A stretch of 64,000 nucleotides of DNA from Chrysoperla carnea (lineage: Eukaryota > Arthropoda > Insecta > Neuroptera > Chrysopidae). The stretch spans positions 76,023,435 through 76,087,434 of the forward strand of contig NC_058338.1 in assembly GCF_905475395.1 (NCBI RefSeq), in the 5' to 3' direction. Position 1 is the first letter of the stretch. The number at the start of each line of letters is the position of its first letter. A program made the translations under genes and the position numbers. Below are positions 12,990 to 25,704 of this stretch, in pieces. The notes below the pieces were generated by a model. That model searched no databases, was not told the DNA's origin, and saw only the letters and a list, made by a program, of their open reading frames with translations.

Positions 12990-13295
12990 CAACAAAAAAA
13001 CTTTTAACAAAAAGAAAACCGACTTAAAAAAAAAAACTTAATATGCACTAAAAAGTGAGAAAATACCGATAATATAGTGTTAAAACTATTGGAGTCGGTG
13101 TCAGCCAAGGAAACAACTCTGACAGAACAGTTTGCTACACTAGCTAATCTAGAAGACCAACTCCAAAAATAACAATAATTTTCACTACATTATATTATCG
13201 TTATTTTTTTACTTTTTAGTGCATATTAATTTGTTCTGGAAAAGTTTTTCTTTTGAAGTCGGTTGTTTTGTTGTTGAAAGTTTTTTTTTTATTTT
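12990..13295. mobile_element. Foldback repeat with GAAGTCGGTT-type arms
   Basis: The arms contain AAAACCGACTT...TTAATATGCACTAAAAAGT on the left and ACTTTTTAGTGCATATTAAT...GAAGTCGGTTGTTTTGTTG on the right, about 110 bases each. The unpaired centre is GC-richer (around GGAGTCGGTGTCAGCCAAGG). A likely MITE. Confidence 0.68.
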
Positions 13296-13369
13296 TTTAT
13301 TTTTAGTGAATCTGAAGTACACTAACTAATTTATCACTAAAAAAAGAATAATCAAAATCGGCGTGATAT

Positions 13370-13615
13370 AGAGTGATTCGTCCTCTTGTCGTGCATACTT
13401 AATGCAAATTTAATACTTTTATGGTTTTCTCTCTTCTATGGATGCCGTTGTCATAACCAAAATAAAATGGCACCACACGGGAAGCACCAGCTTTTAAATA
13501 TATAAAGAAACATCAAAATCGGTTCACTCAGTCAAAAGTTCTGAAGTAACAAACATAAAAAAATACAATCGAATTGATAACCTCCTCCTTTTTTGTTTGA
13601 AGTCGGTTAAAAATA
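13370..13615 (+). repeat. Insect-type repeat tail ending TTTGAAGTCGGTTAAAAA
   Basis: The block runs from ATTCGTCCTCTTGTCGTGC to the end CCTCCTCCTTTTTTGTTTGAAGTCGGTTAAAAA-like sequence and contains CATCAAAATCGGTTCACTCA. I recall similar 3' ends from several insect genomes, but the parent element is unknown to me. It shares GAAGTCGGTT with the foldback just upstream. Confidence 0.5.
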
Positions 13616-14677
13616 AAAACAACTGCTAGACTAACTCATATAATAAATGAATTTTTGTCTGTCGAAATATCGGTCAAATTATTATTTAATTGCTTTTGAA
13701 GAATAGTACTCTTTAATCAATAAAAAAAAATTTTTTTTAATATAATACAGATGATAAAAATTTGTTAGATAAACAAACATTTATACACTTACCAAATTGA
13801 TGATTTGTTAAATCTTTGATTAAAAACTGCCTTTTCTTTGACAGAAATTATGAATTTAAGTCACAATTTAATAAAATATTAAAAATTAATCACATTAATT
13901 AAAAATTTTTATTGGTCCACAATTTAAAAAGAATATTATGAAAATTTAAATCAAAAAAATTATTAGCTGATATTTTTGGCACATATTTAGAAACTTTAAC
14001 TGTTATAAACTTCCTCACTTGTTCCATGGAACTTTAATGCATTAATTTTTTTCAGTATGAGTGCCCGCTTAACACTAAAAACTGAATTAGTGAAATATAG
14101 TTAGTGTGTCTGTTTTTTTTTTGTCGTTGTTATAAATTAATATTTATGTATTTTTTTTTTTTTAATTCAATGGATGATTTTTCATTGTATGAGTTGCTAG
14201 GGAATTTATTTATTACTGATCTATTGTCAGAAGTCAACCAATGAATGTTGTTTGTTAAAAAAAAAATAAATATAAATATTCGATATGAAGTTTTTAACTA
14301 ATAACTATTATGTACCAACAATGTCATCATCATGTATAAGTTATACCTACTGAAACCTACGGAAATCAACATTTAATTTAATTTGTTTGAATTTCTTTTG
14401 ACCAGAGAATTAAAAAACAACTGAAAACTTGACGCAAAATGATCGCGAGGATATAAATCAAATCATGAAAAACTTGAGCATGATCATACAATTAGGCTCA
14501 CAAGTCATTCTAGTATTCGAAAATAGTGCTTCAAGGAAGCATTCATTAGATCCTGATTAAAAATTACCTTTATTAGTAAGTGTTCTTTTTTGGTGCGTTT
14601 TTTATTCAAACCACTTCATTCTATCGAATATTCTCACACAAAAATAAAAAAGTGAAACTTCCACAAGTTTATCCTTC

Positions 14678-14730
14678 TTCCAGTAAAGGTGGTATGGTTA
14701 AAGTACTTCCAGTAAAGGTGGTATGGTTAA
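14678..14730. repeat. 29-bp tandem duplication
   Basis: The unit at 14678-14706 begins TTCCAGTAAAGGTGGTATGG and is followed by a second partial unit to 14730, identical over 24 bases. It sits inside a frame of 73 codons that I do not consider coding. Confidence 0.92.
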
Positions 14731-14814
14731 TAACAAGTGAAATTTACAAAATTTTAAAAACCCACCGACAAATTTTTCGGGTACGGAACACTCTATATTA
14801 AATTACCTTTTTCT

Positions 14815-15005
14815 TTAAAACCTTTTCCAAACTGAACCGATTTTGAAGAATATCGAGAAATTTATAGTTTTGTCGGGTACGGAACAATGAACTCGAACTT
14901 GAAACACAACTAAGAACACTTTCCTTTAAATTACTTTTCGAACGAAATGGTAGCGGTCAAACTTATAACACCCCTTTTTCAGTTCAGGGGTTAATAATAA
15001 GTGAA
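14815..15005 (+). repeat. Dispersed repeat G, copy 1
   Basis: It shares CCTTTTCCAAACTGAACCGATTTT, AACTAAGAACACT.TCC.TTAAATTAC, GCGGTCAAACTTATAACACC and a TT-AGGGGTTAA end with the copy at 34,145. It lacks the CAGACAGACAAACACACAG segment of that copy. Confidence 0.7.
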
Positions 15006-15799
15006 ATTATCAAGGCGCCTTCTGCCTACACCAACAATCTGTATGTTTTCATATTTTCACAGCGTTTTAAAACGTTATAAAAGCTTTTTCAATTTTGTTA
15101 AGGGTCGCCTTTGTGAGATACAATTACACGATATTTGTTAACTAATCAACATTTAACGATTATCGTTAAGACACTGATTTATATGTTTCCTGGACAGTGT
15201 TATATGGATTGTCAACAGGCGACTGAGAAATACACATTAATACACGGTAAGCAATACTTGGCGTTTACTACAATACTGGTATGGTATAGAGACAGACGCA
15301 TGTAGTATCTATGTCAGCAGCCATATTACAGTATTATATAGAGCTACGTACCATAATTATTAAGGGTATCGCCAACTAATATGGGCCTGCACTAACTCGT
15401 CCGCCATAGCTATTTCATAGTCATATCCACAAAATTGTTTTACCGAGCAGTAATAGTAAATAGTTTGAAGTTACCTAATAGAATCGTTTTCTTCCCGAAA
15501 GAAAGGTGGTGATGAGAATAGGTAAAGTTGATTATAATCTTTACTGAAGATTTAGCGCTATCATTGTTCTTGTCATTGAAAAAAAGATCATTTTTTATCT
15601 TTTTGTATTGTTTCAATCTTCAATACTTTCAATAAAGTTGTACATGCTGGATATCAATCCTCAAAATTTCAGAAAATTAAACTCCCACAAATTCCCTAAC
15701 GTTCATTTTTCTATGTAGCTGCAGTATTTGTATACAAACAACCGTAAAATATACTTTTAACATAATATCAACTGGTAATAAAATAATGATATAACGTAT
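15006..15799. other. Gene-free stretch
   Basis: No repeat copy, splice-flanked frame or RNA gene recognised. It is slightly less AT-rich than its surroundings around 15,200-15,450. Confidence 0.5.
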
Positions 15800-15904
15800 A
15801 AGGGAATGGTTAGATTAGCTTTGAGTTGCTATCCTGCGGGGGGACACTGTTAGACCATAGGGTCCCCTTGTGATACCGGAAAAGGGTTGGCCTATCACCG
15901 ACCA
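15800..15904 (-). mobile_element. LINE 3' UTR and tail
   Basis: It directly follows the LINE stop codon. Read on the minus strand it contains GGTATCACAAGGGGACCCTA, then AGTGTCCCCCCGCAGGATAG and TAATCTAACC. The same ordered blocks occur at the 3' ends of the SINEs at 20,701 and 35,594. Confidence 0.7.
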
Positions 15905-16129
15905 CTACTCCATGAACCATTTGGAGCTGTTTAAGAACAGCAGTAGTGCTTTAGCGTCAACGGAGTTTAGGTCGGAGAGATCGTCAAAGAAAGGCTGACT
16001 CAAGTGGATCCATCTCCTCGAGGCAAGAGCTGGGCAGTGACAGAGAAGATGAGAAATCGTTTCCTCCTCCTCGTCCTCACTTTGACAGCTCTTGCGATAA
16101 TCATGATTCACTGTCTGACCCAGGCGTTC
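15905..16129 (-). pseudogene. LINE (non-LTR retrotransposon) ORF2 C-terminal fragment
   Basis: On the minus strand a frame of about 75 codons ends in a stop: RLGQTVNHDYRKSCQ, then EDEEEETISHLLCHCPAL, and finally ALLLFLNSSKW. The Cys/His pattern (CQxEDEEEETxxHLLCHCPAL) is the zinc-knuckle-like C-terminus of Jockey/R1-type reverse transcriptase proteins. Everything 5' of it is missing, as expected for a 5'-truncated LINE. The frame itself is intact, so the copy is not old. Confidence 0.82.
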
Positions 16130-16338
16130 ATAATAATAATAAAGATAGTAAATAATAAAAAAGTGTTTAAAAATAATCGTTATAGGATTAAATATCCTGA
16201 ATCATTCTGTAAAAAATGAAACAATGTAATGATATTTAGGGTGAAAACAATCATTAAACTATATTAACATGAAGGTAGCATATCTGTTTTATGCTTACCT
16301 ACTGTTAACATGTGAGTAATCTAAAATATATCTCTCTC

Positions 16339-16361
16339 ATGTATGTATGTATGTATGTATA
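16339..16361. repeat. (ATGT)n microsatellite
   Basis: ATGT is repeated about five times, ending ATACC. Short and perfect. Confidence 0.9.
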
Positions 16362-17550
16362 CCGGAAATAAATACAATTTGAATACTAGGTACACACACA
16401 TATATACAGTAATGTTAATAATTGTCATTCACAATTTTAATAATAATAAAATATCTATACAGATGCAATGCAATTCAAAATATAATTATGAAATGGTTTG
16501 AAATATTTTTTAATACATATTAAAAACTATTAAACTATAATTCATATAAATATTTTTACCCATATGTTCATTTTATTTATTTTTATTTTCATTAGTTAGA
16601 AAGTGGATATCAAAAAGAAATTTTAAACAAAAAAATAATTAATTGAAGCAATATTTATTGTAAGAGATTTTCATGCACAATTTAATCTTGCTATGTCACA
16701 TCGGCCGCCCTTTTTACATTTTCTACTGTAAAATCTTACAGCCGTGTGTCCCATCTCCAAGTGCTTAACGTTTATTTGGTGATAGTTTGTCAAATTCACT
16801 ATTTGCATCTGACGGAATACCAACTAGACTGGGGATCTTTATGAAGATATTTGGTTGTATTATCGTTTAGCAAAGGTCGTAGATTTCATTCGTTTAGAAA
16901 TAGAAAATACTTGCCAAACAAATTTAATAAAATGTGATAAATTGAAAGCCATTTTTTGTAAAATCTGTAAAAATTTCAATCTTTATTTATAGCTGATCAT
17001 CTAAGGACAAGCCAGGAAGAAAATTTGTTATTGCTGTTATTTAAACTTTGGATTTTAATTAAAGATTGTAAAATGATTAAAGTCTTTCGCGAAATATTTA
17101 AAAAAATAATTTTCCTAATACAGGCAACCATGAAATGGAAACCTCGTCTAAAATACACTATTTACTTTCTCCACTGCTAGATTCATACGTTCTTTTGTAA
17201 TCAACATCATAAATTTTCCACATAGAAAGAAATCGTTATAACTTGAAACTTAACGATAAATCGAAAAATTCGAAAACAGAAACTTAAAAAAATTAACTCG
17301 TTTACGTGAATATAAATAGAAACTTTTTTTTGCTTGTCATATTTAATCATTTAAAGGGTTATAATTCCGAAAGAAAGTCACTTTGGTTGGAAAGTTTCTA
17401 AAAAGATGGTTAGCCTATAAATATCATATTTGAAAATTAACGTCAATTTCTTCGGCGAGAATTCAATAAACTCATATGGTCAACTTGACTTAAAGTATTC
17501 GATTAGATTAGAATAGAAAACAAAATGTTACAGTTAAGTGTTAAACTTAA

Positions 17551-18088
17551 GGATGTACGAGCACAAAGGCAATATTAAAAAAACTTTTTACATGAAGTTA
17601 GACTAAGGCTAAATCAATACTGAAAATTGATCAATTTAGGGAGGGTTGTCCGATTATTTAAATAAATAATGATTCAAAAGTAGGCATATTTAAAATTGGT
17701 CTTATGGGAAAACGGTTGATAGATGATATGTTCTCATACATTTCTTCAGAACTAGTCGGTGGAAATTAAAAAACGAAAATCAAGAAACTATTTAAATTAA
17801 AGTTAAATCCTTAGCAAATTATTGAAAGCAAAAAAAATAAATAAAAATTATAGCTTGACAGTATTATACGAAAAGTAAGAATAAAGGAGTAATTTTCAAA
17901 AATTTGAAAATTTTTTTTTAATATTTAGTTTTCGATATTTTAAAAACCAAGGATGATATCGAAAAATTTTATTCTGATTTTTCGTCTACATTCATGAAGT
18001 TGTAACAAAATTCACCATCAAAATTGAAAATAAGTACAAATAATTTCAACCCTTAATCTAACATTGCCATGGTGCTTGTAGCAGCAAC
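17551..18088 (+). mobile_element. TTAA-flanked non-autonomous transposon, subfamily C, copy 2
   Basis: It begins GGATGTACGAGCACAAAGGC after TTAA (17547-17550) and ends GTGCTTGTAGCAGCAAC before TTAA (18089-18092), a perfect target duplication. The interior shares ATATCGAAAAATTTTATTCT and CTACATTCATGAAGTTGTAA with the copies at 732 and 37,842. Confidence 0.82.
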
Positions 18089-18092
18089 TTAA

Positions 18093-19094
18093 ATTCAAGA
18101 CTCTTGTCTTATACCAAAAACAATATTACAAAACACGATATTATAAGTTTCAGTGGTCACTATTTATCCCGCAATATAATTTCCGTTTTGAATTCGAAAT
18201 ACTGTATAGATTTCCTAAATAAATTAATATTTTATATGAAGGAATTAATGTTATTATTTTTGAAAAAATTATTATTGAGTTTAAAAATGGAGATTCGGAT
18301 CAGTGAAGCCTTTGAATTAAAAAAAAAAAGAACCATACACTCATATATACATAAACAATATATAATTTTTAATACTATATGTATTAAACATATATAAAAC
18401 CTATATATGATAATACAATAGCGAAACCAACATTATGCTGACGAGAATGTACCAACCTTATTTATTATATTCGTACCTACGTAAATGTACTGAATGTTCA
18501 AAAATACCTCAGTTTTTATCCCAAAAATTCAAATTCAAATTGCTAAACACTATGTTATTTCATTTCTGAAAGTGAATTATGAAATGTCTACAAAAATCGA
18601 TCCGGGATTTGCAAAGGCAGATCAAGGAAATCTACCAAAAATAAATATTTTTATGGTATGGGAGTTTTAAGTGCAAGATGAAAGGCTAATGCACTCGAAA
18701 TTCGTGGAGTAAAAGCAACTTTGTGAGTATTAATTTTAATAAGAAAATACGTTCTAGAAAAAAAAAAATGTGAATAATCAAATTTTATAAAAAAATTGTT
18801 AAGTCTTCGAGGGAGAGCTATGGGGACACTGCAATTGGATGGGTTTCTGTCAAACGACAAAATCACCTTTGCTCAGTACGAGATAAAATGTGCCCTGAAC
18901 ATCGAATTCGCAATAAAAATTTTACGGTTGACGATAAGAAAAAGTTGTCGATGTCAAATGTTTTGATTATTTAATTATTTTGGCTGTTTTATGTCAAAGT
19001 CAACTGACGAACTGACGTCACAGCGCCATGCGTATAACTTCGTGAGATTCCGGATCGTTTTCGCAAATTTGAATTATAATGGTTTTAAATACAC
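18093..19094. other. Gene-free stretch
   Basis: Two frames (97 codons from 18,104 and 71 codons at 18,866-18,651) look like chance openings: biased to Lys/Ile/Asn or without recognisable motifs. A GC-richer block lies at 19,005-19,060 (CTGACGTCACAGCGCCATGC). Confidence 0.5.
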
Positions 19095-19564
19095 TGTCAC
19101 ATTACACATACATACATGTCAAACATACATAACTGATATTCGCATATAATACATACTATAAAATTTGCGCCATCATGGGTTAACAGTGATGTTTCAAACA
19201 AAAGTTGTTAATTTTTTTATCAGGAACATTTTTTACATTTAAGTTTTTGTTCTATCTCTAACAAGATGGGTCTTACGGGCCCAACACCTTGACCTTTCTT
19301 GCTCATTTACGAACTCGGTCCTTATGTCCTTTCTTGTCCTTAGCACGCTGTAAAAATTTCAGCTAGATATCTCTTTTCGGTTTTGAGTTATCGTATTGTA
19401 AGGCGGGCAGGTGGACAGACGGACAACCGAAAATGAACTAATTAAGTGATTTTATGACCACCTATACCAAAATTTTTTTCGTAACATCAATATTTTTAAA
19501 CGTTACAAACTTGGGATTAAACTTAGTATACCTTGATATATATTACATATATACATGGTATAAA
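19095..19564 (+). repeat. Dispersed repeat family A, copy 3 (5'-truncated)
   Basis: It lacks the first ~70 bases of the family and starts near CACTGTCACATTACACATAC. The core reads GGGTCTTACGGGCCC (two changes from the palindrome). It ends CATGGTATAAAG. Confidence 0.8.
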
Positions 19565-20700
19565 GATGATTATCTGCCATCAAAATTTTATGGCACAATA
19601 AGTCTTGAAAAATGAATCAATCAATTAAAAATTTTAATTTAGGTCCTCAACTAGGAACTACAGGCATATCAGAGCATATAATCACACACCTTGAAAACTA
19701 ATATTTCTGTAAACGATATATGATATTCTTATTATTCTCTCGAGAACAATTTCTTATTAACAAGTTTTATTTTAAATTTATCCTCCTTGGATTAAATTTT
19801 CAGTTTCTGCGAAGAGAAAATTTTATGTTTTGTAGCAATTTTGAGTTTTAATAGTCTGAAAATGGCCTCTTAGGATAATGATTATGTTTTAAAGAACAGG
19901 GCAATATGGAACTAAGACGTTCACGGATTTTAATTGCAAGAATTCATTCAATGGGTTATTAAAGAAGAAAAATCCGCCAAGTGTTATGAAATTAGAAGGT
20001 GGAAATTGAAGATAGGGTTGAAAAAGTATCCCTTATAGTTATTTCCAAATAAGTGGACCTTATTTGGCGCCTGTACTTTATTTATAGAAGATAAAAATTG
20101 GGCTCATTAAAACAAACTTTTGGTCATCCGGTATATATTGGCATTTTGTACATGCTTAGTTAATTCTATGTATTTATCAATCCATCTATGGCTAGGAGTG
20201 TCAATGGTGCCGAGCCTATCTTCCTGTTTTCAATATGTAACAACAATAAAAAGAATGGACAATAAAAATAGATTTATCAATGTATTTTTTATTTATTGGT
20301 TTTGTGCTATTAAGAAATAATCGGTTATCCAGTAAATCATTTTGGATGTCTGATGTGAAATTTCTTTTTGGTATTATTCAATTAAAACAGAAAGAAAACC
20401 ACAGAATTGAAAAAATGGAATTTAAAAAAACCAATAATGACTTGGTAATCTAAACCTAACAATTCAATTGATTATATAATTAGGAAGGATATGTCTAATG
20501 TATTTGCCACAATACAAATATTTTTATAATTAGAGGTATCTGAATAAGTTTATGGATTTTAAAATCAATTTTCGTAATCTAACAAGAAAAAATAATATTT
20601 GTTTTAAAAAAGTACCGAAAAATTTGGTTAGCTGTTATCACGTGATTGAAAACGGTTTGCATTTCCTGAATTTTGTGCCGAAGTAAGAAATCATCTTTTA

Positions 20701-20938
20701 TACTGCCATAGATACTAAACCTACCCACGAGGGACATACCTAGGTCATATGGCCCTTTGTGATACCATATATGTGCTTTACCACTAATTATTTCGAGAGG
20801 CTGAGTGCACCTCCTTCATACATATACCATGACAACTATTAATGAAATTAATATTTTGTTATGACGGCAAGAATCGAATCCGCTACCCTAGCCAAACCGA
20901 AATGGTTACGCCTTAACCAACTGAGTTACTAGGTCGAC
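20701..20938 (-). mobile_element. tRNA-derived SINE, copy 1
   Basis: On the minus strand the head reads TAACTCAGTTGGTTAAGGCG (A-box-like), then TAGGGTAGCGGATTCGATTC (B-box-like, GGATTCGATTC). A body with GGAGGTGCACTCAGCCTCTC follows, and a tail with GGTATCACAAAGGGCC and TATGTCCCTCGTGGG. There is no mature tRNA fold downstream of the head, so it is not a tRNA gene. Confidence 0.85.
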
Positions 20939-22777
20939 GAGCTAAAAGCTATGTAAATATTATCTATTATTTTTCACAAAATTTTTGCAAAATTTCTAAA
21001 TAATAGGAAAGACAAAAGACAAAAGTCAAGTCAATTGATTGTCAAATAAGAAACAGTGTAAGTAGATCATCAACGACATAAGCACAAAAACTAAATAAAA
21101 TTTCAATAAGTAAAATTGTCAAAGTGAGGCTATGTATTAAAAGTTAACACTCCACTTATTACTAGAACTTTTCAACTCTAAAAAATATTTCCCCTAAAAT
21201 TTACAATCAATTCAAGAGCAAAATAAAAGTTAACAAAACGGTGATTAAAAAACACAATAAAACTTTTGAATTTCTTTTCTTTTGAATAGATCATGTCAAA
21301 AAATTGTATATTATGGTAATAAAACAATATCATTCATTTACAAACGAATCACAGAACATTTTTTTTTTTTATATATTTTCCTTCAAATAAAGAAAAATCT
21401 TGAAAAAAAAGAAAAAAAAAAAGAAAGAAAAACGTGCCAAAGAAAATCTTTAAATAAGGAATAACAAAATAGAAAATACTATTGTATATAAATATATATA
21501 TAAAACATATCTTGTTTTCGTCCCTTCTAAAACGTGTTGAAATAAGCGGGTAAGGTTTATACACTAATGTTATAAAGTTTGGAAAGAATTGAAAAATGTA
21601 ATTATTTGAAAATAATGAAACTAAATCTTAAGGTAGTTCACTTGTGAAATGGCTTAACTTAATAAAATTGAAATATCATATTGAATAAAAAAAAGAAATT
21701 TTTTTATCGTTTATATAGAATGAGACATTATTATCAAACTGCGTATAATTAACATGTTAAAGTTGTACCCAGTGTAAAGAAAATGGATACTATTCTATAT
21801 ATATCGAAAACGGTTCGTATCATTTTCTTCAGAAACAACTTATGGTCAAATTAATTTATGAAACATTTTTTGGTACCAAGAAAACCTTACCACAGAAATC
21901 AATTTATAAATATGCAGGTATGTGTGTAGCTTATTATTGTACATTGTTGTCACAAATTTTTTTATGGACTTGACTATAATAGTTGTCATAGACTAAATCA
22001 TGATGAAAAAACAGTCTGAGTCTGGAATCGACTTCTCTACAGATTATTTTTATGAGAGCCGATGGAAAAATGTTTGTCTGGGTGTAATCAACAAAATCAT
22101 ATTCCTGTGAACCTATACTTTTTCAATTTACCCCCATAATGTGAGACAGAAATACCCTACTTCCGGACGCTACATTATCTTTATTTTACATTGAAAAATA
22201 CTAATTTTTATATTTTGGACTTTTTTAAGCATTTTTTGAGCCTTGACTTTTTTTACCTTACCTCACCGTGGTCGCGATATCAACATTTGAAAAAAAATTT
22301 GTATTTTTACCAAAAACTAGCTCTGATGATAATAAAGATTATTTTGTGGTTCCGGTTATAAATTTTCTTTCAAATCCATTAAATGTTATATTTTCACGAA
22401 TCGTCTCAGGCAACACTTGATGCATCGTTAGAGAAGGAAGACCCACCTTTGAAGGCAAAGTAAAAGATGAATATCATTTCACAATAAAAAATCAGACTAT
22501 TAAATACGCTGGTCGAGATTTAGGGAAAGATAAAAAAAACAGGAGTGGCTGAAAGACCATGAAAAGACGAAGCAATTAGAAAAGTAATTTCTGGTTCTTT
22601 TGAATTTGTAATTTTGTAACGATAGTGTATTTGTGGGTAAGATAAAAGGGGTATTACCTTATTTTTCATTCCCGCGCGCTCCGACAATCTCATCCATATA
22701 GTACCTAGTTGTTGTTAGTATAATGAAAGCTAACTGAACTGACATCGTCAGAGAGCAATTAACGGTTGTGTAGATAC
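20939..22777. other. Gene-free stretch
   Basis: AT-rich, with a purine-rich run at 21,400-21,430. No repeat family of this window recognised. Frames here are low-complexity (Phe/Lys runs). Confidence 0.5.
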
Positions 22778-22841
22778 ACCAAAGTCAGTTTTGTCAGTCT
22801 TTCGTTCCTACCAAAGTCAGTTTTGTCAGTCTTTCGTTCCT
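22778..22841. repeat. Perfect 32-bp tandem duplication
   Basis: Units 22778-22809 and 22810-22841 are identical, each beginning ACCAAAGTCAGTTTTGTCAG. No mismatches, so very recent or maintained. Confidence 0.97.
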
Positions 22842-23299
22842 TCTCTTTTATTCCCTATTTTTTACCTATCCTTCATATAGTGAGTGCATGGATGTTGTTC
22901 ACCATTAAATAATATTTAGAGTACTTATACTGTACTGAAAGTTCAAAAAAGTTTTATAAATGATAGAGAACTAATTTCATTTCAATATCCGGCAATACCT
23001 TTATGCCTCAAAATATGAAGTATTCAGGATCATTTTTCTTTAATCTTATATTTTGCATAAAAGTTATCGAATTGATTCGGCACACTGGAATGGTTTTTCA
23101 CGTCAATATGATCTTTAATTATACAAGTATTTTATTCCTTTTATTTAGGAAAAATTTATTTTATACAAAATGAAAAAGGACTTTCTACCATTGGCATTGT
23201 AGGTTTCAAACGAATGAAACGATTTCAAACGAATGAAACGAAAAGTTGAATTTTTTTGTTTGCCGCAGAAAGATTTGAACAGTAAGATGGATTTGAATT

Positions 23300-23545
23300 C
23301 GGCACCCCGTCTCTTGAAGCTTTCGGATAATTCTATATATAATCCGTCCAAACTCGTTACTCGGAGGTGTTTGAGGACGCTGAACACGAATATCGCGACA
23401 GCATTGGTGCCCTGGACACCAGATATCTGGTGCCGATTCTATCACGATATTTGTGTTCAGCGACCTCAAAAGCCCCCGAGTAACGGAGCATAGACCGATT
23501 ATATAACAAATTTTCCCAAAAACTCCAAGAGACGGTGAGGATACA
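23300..23545. mobile_element. Foldback core of repeat F
   Basis: CCCGTCTCTTGAAGC...CTCGTTACTCGGAGG...GCTGAACACGAATATCG on the left is mirrored by CGATATTTGTGTTCAGCG...CCCCGAGTAACGGAG...CAAGAGACGG on the right, around a GGACACCAGATATCTGGTGCC centre. The palindrome explains the four overlapping open frames on both strands here; none is a gene. Confidence 0.82.
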
Positions 23546-23830
23546 ATTCATCCGTGACACCAGGTAAGTACTTCGGAGACCAATTCTGACTCGGCGACAT
23601 TCGTGTTCAGCGGCCTAAAAACAGCCGGGTAACACGTTTGGTATCATTTTCATCACTATCAACTTTGTGAATTTAGTATATTTACGGTTAATTTAAAATG
23701 CAATTATAAAATGCATGATTTTTATGCAAATTGCATATTTTTAGTTTCTTATAAATCAATTTAGATTAAAAATTTCCTGATGCCCTAACGAATCGAATGC
23801 AGAAAGCCGTGTTATATAATATTGTTATGT
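23546..23830 (+). repeat. Repeat F, uninterrupted copy
   Basis: It contains CTTCGGAGACCAATTCTGAC, a TTCGTGTTCAGCGGCC and GGGTAACACGTTTGGTATCA block, TATATTTACGGTTAATTT, ATGCAAATTGCATAT and ACGAATCGAATGCAG. The same ordered blocks occur at 40,440-40,773 and 41,335-41,430, where family A has inserted. Confidence 0.75.
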
Positions 23831-25054
23831 GTGTTATATATATAAGTTATATTTCATTTTTTGAAGCCATAATAGAATATAATCATTTCGAACATAAGAT
23901 GCAAAAATTTTTCTATTTTACTACAGAAATTTTGTAGTGTTGTAAACTTCACCTAAAAAACAGATACTAAGAGCTCTATGTCATCAGGTGATTGTAAACA
24001 GTATTGTAAAAAAAGTTTTGGTTTATTGCACGGTACATACATATAAATCAAATACATGCTTTGTAGCCAAGTAATGAGTTATGTTTAACTACAAAAATAT
24101 ATAATATATTGTGTGAAAGTGATGCTTATAAATTTGATAATATAGATATTGCTCTTCAAACATCAATACTCTACCTATAGTCATCTCTGTTCATCAAATA
24201 ATGGATCTTCGATGAACTCATAATTAAATTAAAATTTTGTTTTTATATCATCGGCAACCTTATATTTTTATGGGTTTATTATAATCTACAAGATTGTCTA
24301 AATATTTTAGATAGTTTTTTATCACATTGTCTAGATTTTTTGAAATTGAAATATCCAATTAAAAAGGATAACCCCTATGATTCATCGTATTTTTACAGCC
24401 AACTTTGAACGATAAAATATTAATAATAAACCCGATAAACTAGGAATTTTTGGTGATTTTTGGAAAATTTTTTAATCAAAAATTGTATTTATAAAGTTTT
24501 ATTAAAATCCCCGGTATTATTCAATCCTTGCATATCTCCTTAAATTAGTACTCATATTCAAACGAATGTGTAGTTTCTATTCAATATTTTTATTTATATT
24601 TGCTATCATTTGGCCAGTGGTATTGGAATGGCTTTGTTGATCTCTTACTTCACGTTTTCCAAACTTTCTGTAGAAACATACATCTATACTTTCTGTGGTA
24701 TGGGGATATATATTGATGCTTCAAAGCTCTATCTACATTTTGTTACATTGATCGTGGTTCTATTACTAAAATGTAACTTGTAATGTTGATGAAGCATAAC
24801 CATAAGATGACATGGTTCAAAACATATACAATAATGTTTTTTGAGAAAATTTCAAGTGAATAGAAGAACCCTCTCTATTTCGATCACTGTTATTAGTTTA
24901 AGGTTAATCGGATAGTAAGAACATTTTGCAATTTTTAGTACTTACACTTTTAATTTTATTTATTAGAAATTAAAAATTTTAATCTGTAAACTTTTTATTA
25001 AAATCTAGATACCAACAAATAACAAGTAATCGGATTTTTGTAATTTTTAATTTC

Positions 25055-25512
25055 TCAAACTCTCTATCTCTATTTATTATAAATGCCAAAGTAAGCATGT
25101 TTGTTTGTTTGTTTGTTACGCTTTCACGCTTAAACTAGCAATTGGTTTTTAATGAAACTGTACATCTATATAGCTGATATATCAGAATAACACATGAACT
25201 ATAATTAAAAAGATAATATAAGATATATTTAAAAAAAATAAAAAAAATAAAAAAATTTAATTTAATTTGACTTTAGAAATTACCATAAATTACAGATTTC
25301 TGTAAAAATAGTCAATATAAAATATTTCAAAGCCATCTTCTCTGATATACTCAATGAATAATAACTATTATACCTACATTTAAAAAAATAATATATTTTA
25401 CCTGTGTAAAACAATCCCCACCATTATTTCGAATGTAGAAAAGGAATAAGAGCAATCTTTATCAATCTTTACTTTTAAACCCAGGGAAGCGGGTGGGTAT
25501 CACTCTAATAAT
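25055..25512 (+). mobile_element. Helitron-like non-autonomous repeat B, copy 1
   Basis: It starts TCTCTATC...TATTATAAATG, continues ATGTTTGTTTGTTTGTTACG and CTTTCACGCTTAAACTAGC, and ends in GGGAAGCGGGTGGGTATCAC followed by CTAAT. Compared with the copies at 54,843 and 58,320 its end is less perfect (CTAAT for CTAGT). The TC start and CTAG-like end suggest a Helitron; there is no Rep/helicase coding. Confidence 0.65.
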
Positions 25513-25704
25513 AAATAATCGTCCCATGAAAATTTGCGTAAATTTTTATCTTTTTAATTAACATATTTATAAACGTAGGACTTTTTTCTTCTTGAATTTT
25601 ACGTAATGTACGAATTTTACCAATTTAGGAAAATTTTCCAAAGCTAAAAGACACTAAATAGTATTATAGATTTTTAATTGAGCGGTATGCGATGTCAGTA
25701 TCAT

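Noticed and set aside
16004..16219. 71-codon plus-strand frame
   Set aside because: Antisense to the LINE C-terminal fragment, whose Cys/His motif on the minus strand explains the open sequence.
20860..20944. tRNA gene on the minus strand
   Set aside because: A and B boxes are present, but no complete cloverleaf follows, and the same head begins a longer SINE seen at 35,594.
21628..21660. Another TTAA-flanked element (TTAAGGTAGTTCAC)
   Set aside because: Only one end is present; no matching inverted end or second TTAA at a suitable distance was found.
23145..23560. Four overlapping frames on both strands suggesting a small gene
   Set aside because: They fall in a palindromic repeat; symmetry creates open frames on both strands.
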